A program made the position numbers and the translations under genes. Positions 60,657 to 64,000 of a DNA stretch of 64,000 nt are shown here, piece after piece. The stretch comes from Bizionia myxarmorum (GTDB lineage Bacteria; Bacteroidota; Bacteroidia; Flavobacteriales; Flavobacteriaceae): contig NZ_VSKK01000005.1 of assembly GCF_008086205.1 (NCBI RefSeq), positions 62,001 to 126,000 on the forward strand, given 5' to 3'. How positions within the stretch are numbered: position 1 is the stretch's first letter; each line of letters begins with the position of its first letter. The notes below the pieces were generated by a model that worked only from the letters and a program-made list of their open reading frames with translations, ran no database searches and was not told where the DNA came from.

Positions 60657-61085
60657 TTGATATTAAACAGCACTTATAACGACAAAGACCATAAGGAAAT
60701 GATTACCGATTTAATTGGTAAGCCTTATAGCTTTTTTGAAGCCATTCGGTTAGGCGGAATAGGTTCAAAACGCATGATGATTAATGATGTTAGTCCTAAT
60801 TTACAGAGTTATTTAAATTATGTAGACGATTTTAATTATGCCAATATTGAATTACGCTCTGGCGGTATTCTTATTTACATTAATAAAGGACTTAAAAATT
60901 TTACTTGGGTAATCCCTTTTTACCATTTGGTACTTTACAAAACAAATGGTGCTAGTATTCACGCTCAAGGGAAGTTTATAAATTTTAAAAACAATGTAAC
61001 TTTTAGAGAAAACAAAGGATTTTTTAAACGTTTAATGGATATGAAAGTGGCTTATGATGAACGTTTCAATTTTATAGACGTATGA
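60657..61085 (+). CDS. Conserved hypothetical protein, first gene of operon 2
   Basis: A 142-aa protein if started at TTG 60657. An in-frame TTG at 60636 overlaps the -7 box and is excluded; no ATG is near. Features are a helix-rich start (STYNDKDHKEMITDLIGKPYSFFEAIRLGG) and a beta-rich second half (IELRSGGILIYINKGLKNFTWVIPFYHLVLYKTN, then SIHAQGKFINFKNNV). Cytoplasmic, no cofactor motif recognised. It overlaps the TIGR03643 gene by 4 bases. Function unknown. Confidence 0.68.
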   Translation: MILNSTYNDKDHKEMITDLIGKPYSFFEAIRLGGIGSKRMMINDVSPNLQSYLNYVDDFNYANIELRSGGILIYINKGLKNFTWVIPFYHLVLYKTNGASIHAQGKFINFKNNVTFRENKGFFKRLMDMKVAYDERFNFIDV

Positions 61086-61357
61086 GCGAATTATCCATAT
61101 TAGAAATAGACCGAATTATAGAAATGGCCTGGGAAGACCGGACAACTTTTGAAGCCATTTCATTTCAATTTGGATTGCAAGAACAAGACGTAATTAATTT
61201 AATGCGTCGCGAAATGAAACCTAGCAGTTTCAAAATGTGGCGAAAACGCGTTCAAGGTCGGAAGACTAAACATGAAAAATTACGTGTTTTTGAAGAAGGC
61301 CGATTTAAATGTAATAGGCAAAAACAAATTTCTCATAATAAAATTAGTAAACGATAA
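61082..61357 (+). CDS. TIGR03643/DUF2805 family protein
   Basis: A 91-aa protein with the full family pattern ELSILEIDRIIEMAWEDRTTFEAISFQFGLQEQDVINLMRREMKPSSFKMWRKRVQGRKTKHEK-type sequence: an N-terminal helix-turn-helix-like fold and a very basic C-terminal tail. Function is unknown. Family members frequently sit beside photolyase/cryptochrome genes, as here, and a nucleic-acid-binding role is plausible from the basic tail. Confidence 0.9.
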   Translation: MSELSILEIDRIIEMAWEDRTTFEAISFQFGLQEQDVINLMRREMKPSSFKMWRKRVQGRKTKHEKLRVFEEGRFKCNRQKQISHNKISKR

Positions 61358-61408
61358 TAGTGCTTTGACATATTTTAATACTATGGACAGCACAAATAAA
61401 AAGACACA

Positions 61409-62107
61409 ATGAAAGCAGAAGTATTGACAACCGAAAACCAAAACACAAACGTTTTATACGGATTTCCAACTGAAACAATTGGAGACGACCACCTATATAC
61501 TGGATTAGAAACCCCAATGAAAGCAGATGCTTTCAAGTTATCAGATTCAGAAAAAAAACAACGCATAGCCCTATTATTTGAAGAAATAATGGACGTAATG
61601 GGATTAGATTTAACAGATGATTCATTAAAAGGAACACCAGATCGTGTTGCTAAAATGTATATTGATGAAATATTTTCAGGTTTAAATCCTGCTAATAAAC
61701 CGAAAATAGCTTTGTTTGAAAACAAGTATCGTTATAATCAGATGGTTTTAGAAAAAAACATAACCTTTTACTCTAATTGTGAACATCATTTTGTGCCGAT
61801 AATTGGAAAAGCGCATTTGGCTTATATTTCATCTGGAAAAGTTATTGGTTTGTCAAAATTAAACCGAATTGTTCAATATTATGCCAAACGTCCGCAAGTT
61901 CAAGAACGCTTAACAAACCAAATTGCTAACGAATTGAAAATGACGTTAGAAACGGAAGATATTGCAGTAATTATAGATGCCAAACATTTATGCGTATCTT
62001 CGCGAGGAATCAAAGACGATACGTCTGAAACCGTTACAGCATATTATGGTGGTGCTTTTAATACACCTGAAAAAATAGCCGAATTACAAAACTATTTAAA
62101 ACATTAA
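61409..62107 (+). CDS. folE: GTP cyclohydrolase I
   Basis: A 232-aa enzyme converting GTP to 7,8-dihydroneopterin triphosphate, the entry to folate and pterin synthesis. The zinc ligands are in YSNCEHHFVP (Cys and His) and DAKHLCVSSRG. Other marks are LKGTPDRVAKMYIDEIFSGL and GLSKLNRIVQYYAKRPQVQERL. The N-terminal about 45 residues are an extension rich in Thr/Asn. The gene lies in the photolyase cluster rather than with folate genes, suggesting it supplies pterin cofactor (MTHF antenna) or a biopterin-like product on light induction. Confidence 0.93.
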   Translation: MKAEVLTTENQNTNVLYGFPTETIGDDHLYTGLETPMKADAFKLSDSEKKQRIALLFEEIMDVMGLDLTDDSLKGTPDRVAKMYIDEIFSGLNPANKPKIALFENKYRYNQMVLEKNITFYSNCEHHFVPIIGKAHLAYISSGKVIGLSKLNRIVQYYAKRPQVQERLTNQIANELKMTLETEDIAVIIDAKHLCVSSRGIKDDTSETVTAYYGGAFNTPEKIAELQNYLKH

Positions 62108-62110
62108 ATT

Positions 62111-62335
62111 ATGGATACAATAGAACGTGCTCTAGAATTTGAGCAAACCAAACTTAGATCTTTATCAACTAGCGATCGTATTGAAATTTCGAGAGAAGCT
62201 AAACAGCTTATTTTAGATTTAAACCAGATTTATAAAAAGAAGAAGGACGAGAGCATCATGGACATCATGAAACGCTTAACAGCCATTAAACAAAAAGTAG
62301 AAAAGCGTTTAAAAGGCAAGCCTTTAACTGCATAA
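62111..62335 (+). CDS. Small helical protein, unknown
   Basis: A 74-aa highly charged protein (MDTIERALEFEQTKLRSLSTSDRIEISREAKQLILDLNQIYKKKKDES...KVEKRLKGKPLTA). It looks like two or three helices with coiled-coil character. The start is 3 bases after folE and the next gene follows after 9 bases, so it is in the operon. Possibly conserved in Flavobacteriaceae; no function can be read. Confidence 0.7.
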   Translation: MDTIERALEFEQTKLRSLSTSDRIEISREAKQLILDLNQIYKKKKDESIMDIMKRLTAIKQKVEKRLKGKPLTA

Positions 62336-62344
62336 TTACAAAGC

Positions 62345-63028
62345 ATGAAAACCTATATTATTGTTGGCGGTAGCAAAGGCATTGGCCGTGCTATTACCCA
62401 AAACTTATTGGAAAACCATAAAATTGTAAATTTAAGTCGTTCAAAACCAGATTTAGAACATGCAAATTTAACTCACTATTCTGTTGATATTTTAACGGAT
62501 GAACTACCAGATCTTGAACAAGCTGATGGCTTGATTTACTGTCCGGGAAGCATCAACTTAAAACCTATTGGCAGATTGAAATTGGAGGATTTCCGAGCGG
62601 ATTTTGAAATTAATGTTATTGGTGCCGTAAAAGCCATTCAAAAATATCAGGCCATTATTAAAAAAGGAGATAAACCCGCTATGTTATTTTTTAGTACCGT
62701 AGCGGCAAAACTCGGCATGCCTTTTCACACAAGTGTAGCTGCGGCGAAATCTGCTGTAGAAGGTTTGGTTAAATCTGTTGGTGCTGAATTAGCGCCAACT
62801 GTTAGAGTCAATGCCATTGCCCCAACGGTTACCGATACTGAATTAGCATCTAATTTATTGCGGAATGAAAAAATGATTGAGAATATTACCGATCGTCATC
62901 CTCTTAAAAAGTTTTTAAATCCAACGGAAGTTGCTCAAATGGCTGCTTTCCTTTTATCAGATCAGGCAGCATCTATTTCTGGACAAGTTTTTGAAATGGA
63001 TTGTGGTATTGTTTCTTTTAAAATATAA
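62345..63028 (+). CDS. Short-chain dehydrogenase/reductase
   Basis: A 227-aa classical-size SDR. It has a dinucleotide-binding TYIIVGGSKGIGRAITQNLL (G-x-x-x-G-I-G), a NNAG-equivalent LIYCPGSIN, and an active-site region STVAAKLGMPFHTSVAAAKSAVEGLVKS. The catalytic Tyr of the YxxxK motif appears replaced (His-Thr-Ser-Val-Ala-Ala-Ala-Lys), so activity may be altered. The C-terminal DQAASISGQVFEMDCG is typical. Placement after folE suggests a pteridine reductase-like role, an inference. Confidence 0.85.
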   Translation: MKTYIIVGGSKGIGRAITQNLLENHKIVNLSRSKPDLEHANLTHYSVDILTDELPDLEQADGLIYCPGSINLKPIGRLKLEDFRADFEINVIGAVKAIQKYQAIIKKGDKPAMLFFSTVAAKLGMPFHTSVAAAKSAVEGLVKSVGAELAPTVRVNAIAPTVTDTELASNLLRNEKMIENITDRHPLKKFLNPTEVAQMAAFLLSDQAASISGQVFEMDCGIVSFKI

Positions 63029-63031
63029 GTT

Positions 63032-63577
63032 ATGAAACCTATTTTAACCCTTATCATTATGTTCAGTTTATTTAATAAAGCGCAATCCCAAACTTCAGCA
63101 ACCCAGTCTATTTATGACATTGCACTAACAGGTTTGAATGGCGACCCTATTCAATTGTCTGAATTTAAAGGCAAACACATCTTGTTTGTTAATGTCGCAT
63201 CTAAATGTGGTTTTACGGGTCAATATGAAGATCTGCAAAAGCTTTACGATACGTATAAAGATAATTTAATGATTATTGGTGTGCCGTGCAATCAATTTGG
63301 GTCGCAAGAACCTGGAACGGCATCTGATATTCAATCGTTTTGTCAAGCAAATTACGGCGTGACTTTTTTAATGACGGAGAAAGTTGATGTGAAAGGAGAC
63401 AACCAACATCCACTGTACAAATGGTTAACTAACCAGTCTTTAAATGGGTCTTCTAGTTCCACCGTTAAATGGAATTTCCAAAAATATTTGGTGGATGGTA
63501 ATGGTCAATTAGTAAATTATTATTTTTCAGTAACCAGCCCATTAAGCGGAAAAATAACGAAACACTTAAGCATCTAA
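63032..63577 (+). CDS. Glutathione peroxidase-family thiol peroxidase
   Basis: A 181-aa exported or periplasmic protein (hydrophobic start ending NKAQSQ). It has the GPx motif NVASKCGFTGQYEDLQKLY with a Cys at 59 in place of selenocysteine, the second motif GVPCNQFGSQEPG, and WNFQKYLVDGNG. It reduces hydroperoxides using a thiol donor. In this operon it would counter peroxides from light and flavin chemistry. It is 3 bases after the SDR. Confidence 0.92.
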   Translation: MKPILTLIIMFSLFNKAQSQTSATQSIYDIALTGLNGDPIQLSEFKGKHILFVNVASKCGFTGQYEDLQKLYDTYKDNLMIIGVPCNQFGSQEPGTASDIQSFCQANYGVTFLMTEKVDVKGDNQHPLYKWLTNQSLNGSSSSTVKWNFQKYLVDGNGQLVNYYFSVTSPLSGKITKHLSI

Positions 63578-63579
63578 TT

Positions 63580-63750
63580 ATGTTCGGATTATTTAAATCT
63601 AAATCAGAGATTGAAAAACTTCAAAAACAATATGAAGTGATCATGAAAGACTGGCATCGACTATCTTCAACTGATAGAAAAGCGAGTGATTTAAAATATG
63701 CTGAAGCTCAAAAAATTGCTGACAAAATAGAGACTTTACAAAATATGTAA
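63580..63750 (+). CDS. Lacal_2735-type small protein
   Basis: A 56-aa ORF from ATG 63580 to TAA 63748-63750: MFGLFKSKSEIEKLQKQYE at the start, then KDWHRLSSTDRKASDLKYAEA. The charged helical hairpin and the MFGLFK opening match the Lacal_2735 family of Flavobacteriaceae. It lies 2 bases after the peroxidase gene and 2 bases before tspO, which supports a real gene. Confidence 0.82.
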   Translation: MFGLFKSKSEIEKLQKQYEVIMKDWHRLSSTDRKASDLKYAEAQKIADKIETLQNM

Positions 63751-63752
63751 TT

Positions 63753-64000
63753 ATGAAATTTATCCCGCTACTGATCTTGTTTTTAGTCATTAATTTTGGC
63801 AGCCTTGCAGTTGGTAGTTGGCTTATGGGAAACGGCGCTTCATCATCATGGTACACGAATCTAAACAAAGCGCCTTGGACACCTCCAGGCTGGGTTTTTG
63901 GTGCTGCTTGGACTTTAATCATGATCTGTTTTTCCGTGTATTTAACGTATTTGTTTAAAGATTATAAATCCAGCGTGTTAATTGGTGTTTTCGCACTTCA
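63753..64000 (+). CDS. tspO: TspO/MBR family protein (5' part)
   Basis: Open from ATG 63753 to the right edge; 82 residues are seen. The sequence shows TspO marks: an N-terminal helix, SWYTNLNKAPWTPPGWVFGAAWTLI (the WYxxLxKPxWxPP signature) and a second helix (MICFSVYLTYLFKDY). TspO is a membrane protein that binds tetrapyrroles and can degrade protoporphyrin; in Rhodobacter it affects light- and oxygen-dependent gene expression. It fits the light-damage theme of the operon. Confidence 0.9.
   Translation, partial: MKFIPLLILFLVINFGSLAVGSWLMGNGASSSWYTNLNKAPWTPPGWVFGAAWTLIMICFSVYLTYLFKDYKSSVLIGVFAL

Noticed and set aside
63032-63577. Selenoprotein glutathione peroxidase
   Set aside because: The active-site codon is TGT (Cys), with no in-frame TGA.

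Overview
The window reads as chromosomal DNA of a gliding, probably marine member of the Flavobacteriaceae (Bacteroidota). The evidence is the AT-rich composition, -7 promoter boxes of the TAnnTTTG type, few purine-rich Shine-Dalgarno sequences, type IX secretion (T9SS) C-terminal sorting domains, PorP/SprF proteins, a bacillithiol deacetylase, and lineage-typical small proteins (TIGR03643/DUF2805, Lacal_2735-type, DUF2256). I see no insertion sequence, prophage, integrase or CRISPR array. The genus was not determined.

Layout. 1-5.5 kb: the tail of a small protein, a DUF2892 membrane protein, then a minus-strand block with NhaA, an MFS transporter, a YeiH-type transporter and a universal stress protein. 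5.6-26.9 kb: a four-gene plus-strand operon matching the sprC-sprD-sprB-sprF order of Flavobacterium gliding operons. It has a 1502-aa Ig-like repeat protein, a PorP/SprF protein fused to a SPOR domain, a 4404-aa SprB-type adhesin and a second PorP/SprF protein, and ends in a strong terminator. 27-31 kb: a DUF3108 protein, a membrane protein with an acidic pentad-repeat tail, and two paralogous M28 lipoprotein peptidases. 31-38 kb: tRNA-His, BshB1, a cystathionine gamma-synthase-like enzyme, MscL, a fused CcsBA cytochrome c maturation protein, and a group III truncated globin with a small membrane protein. 38-43.5 kb: a Crp/Fnr regulator divergent from the globin operon, then a plus-strand run with a DUF2520 protein, KdsC, a UbiA prenyltransferase, Maf, MscS and CorA. 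43.5-52 kb: a secreted unknown, a large PIG-L/ThuA-like protein, a 33-aa membrane peptide next to a sodium:solute symporter, an Xre-type regulator with a membrane partner under an apparent operator, and a DUF2911 protein.

52-64 kb is the most interesting region: a tightly packed plus-strand photobiology cluster. Operon 1 holds a TetR-like regulator, a UbiB-type kinase, a flavin reductase-like protein, an NAD(P)-binding protein, a DUF2256 mini-protein, a DASH cryptochrome, an FeS-type (6-4) photolyase and a third photolyase/cryptochrome. Operon 2 holds an unknown 142-aa protein, TIGR03643, GTP cyclohydrolase I, a small helical protein, an SDR, a glutathione peroxidase, a Lacal_2735-type protein and TspO. 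The two operons start from near-identical 44-bp promoter/operator sequences (38/44 identical, ungapped) containing the inverted repeat TGTTTAA...TTAAACA. They therefore look like one regulon linking photorepair and light sensing with flavin/pterin chemistry and protection from photo-oxidative damage.

Other regulatory finds are an FNR-type palindrome between the Crp/Fnr gene and the globin operon, and a 9-bp inverted repeat over the promoter of the membrane-protein/Xre pair.
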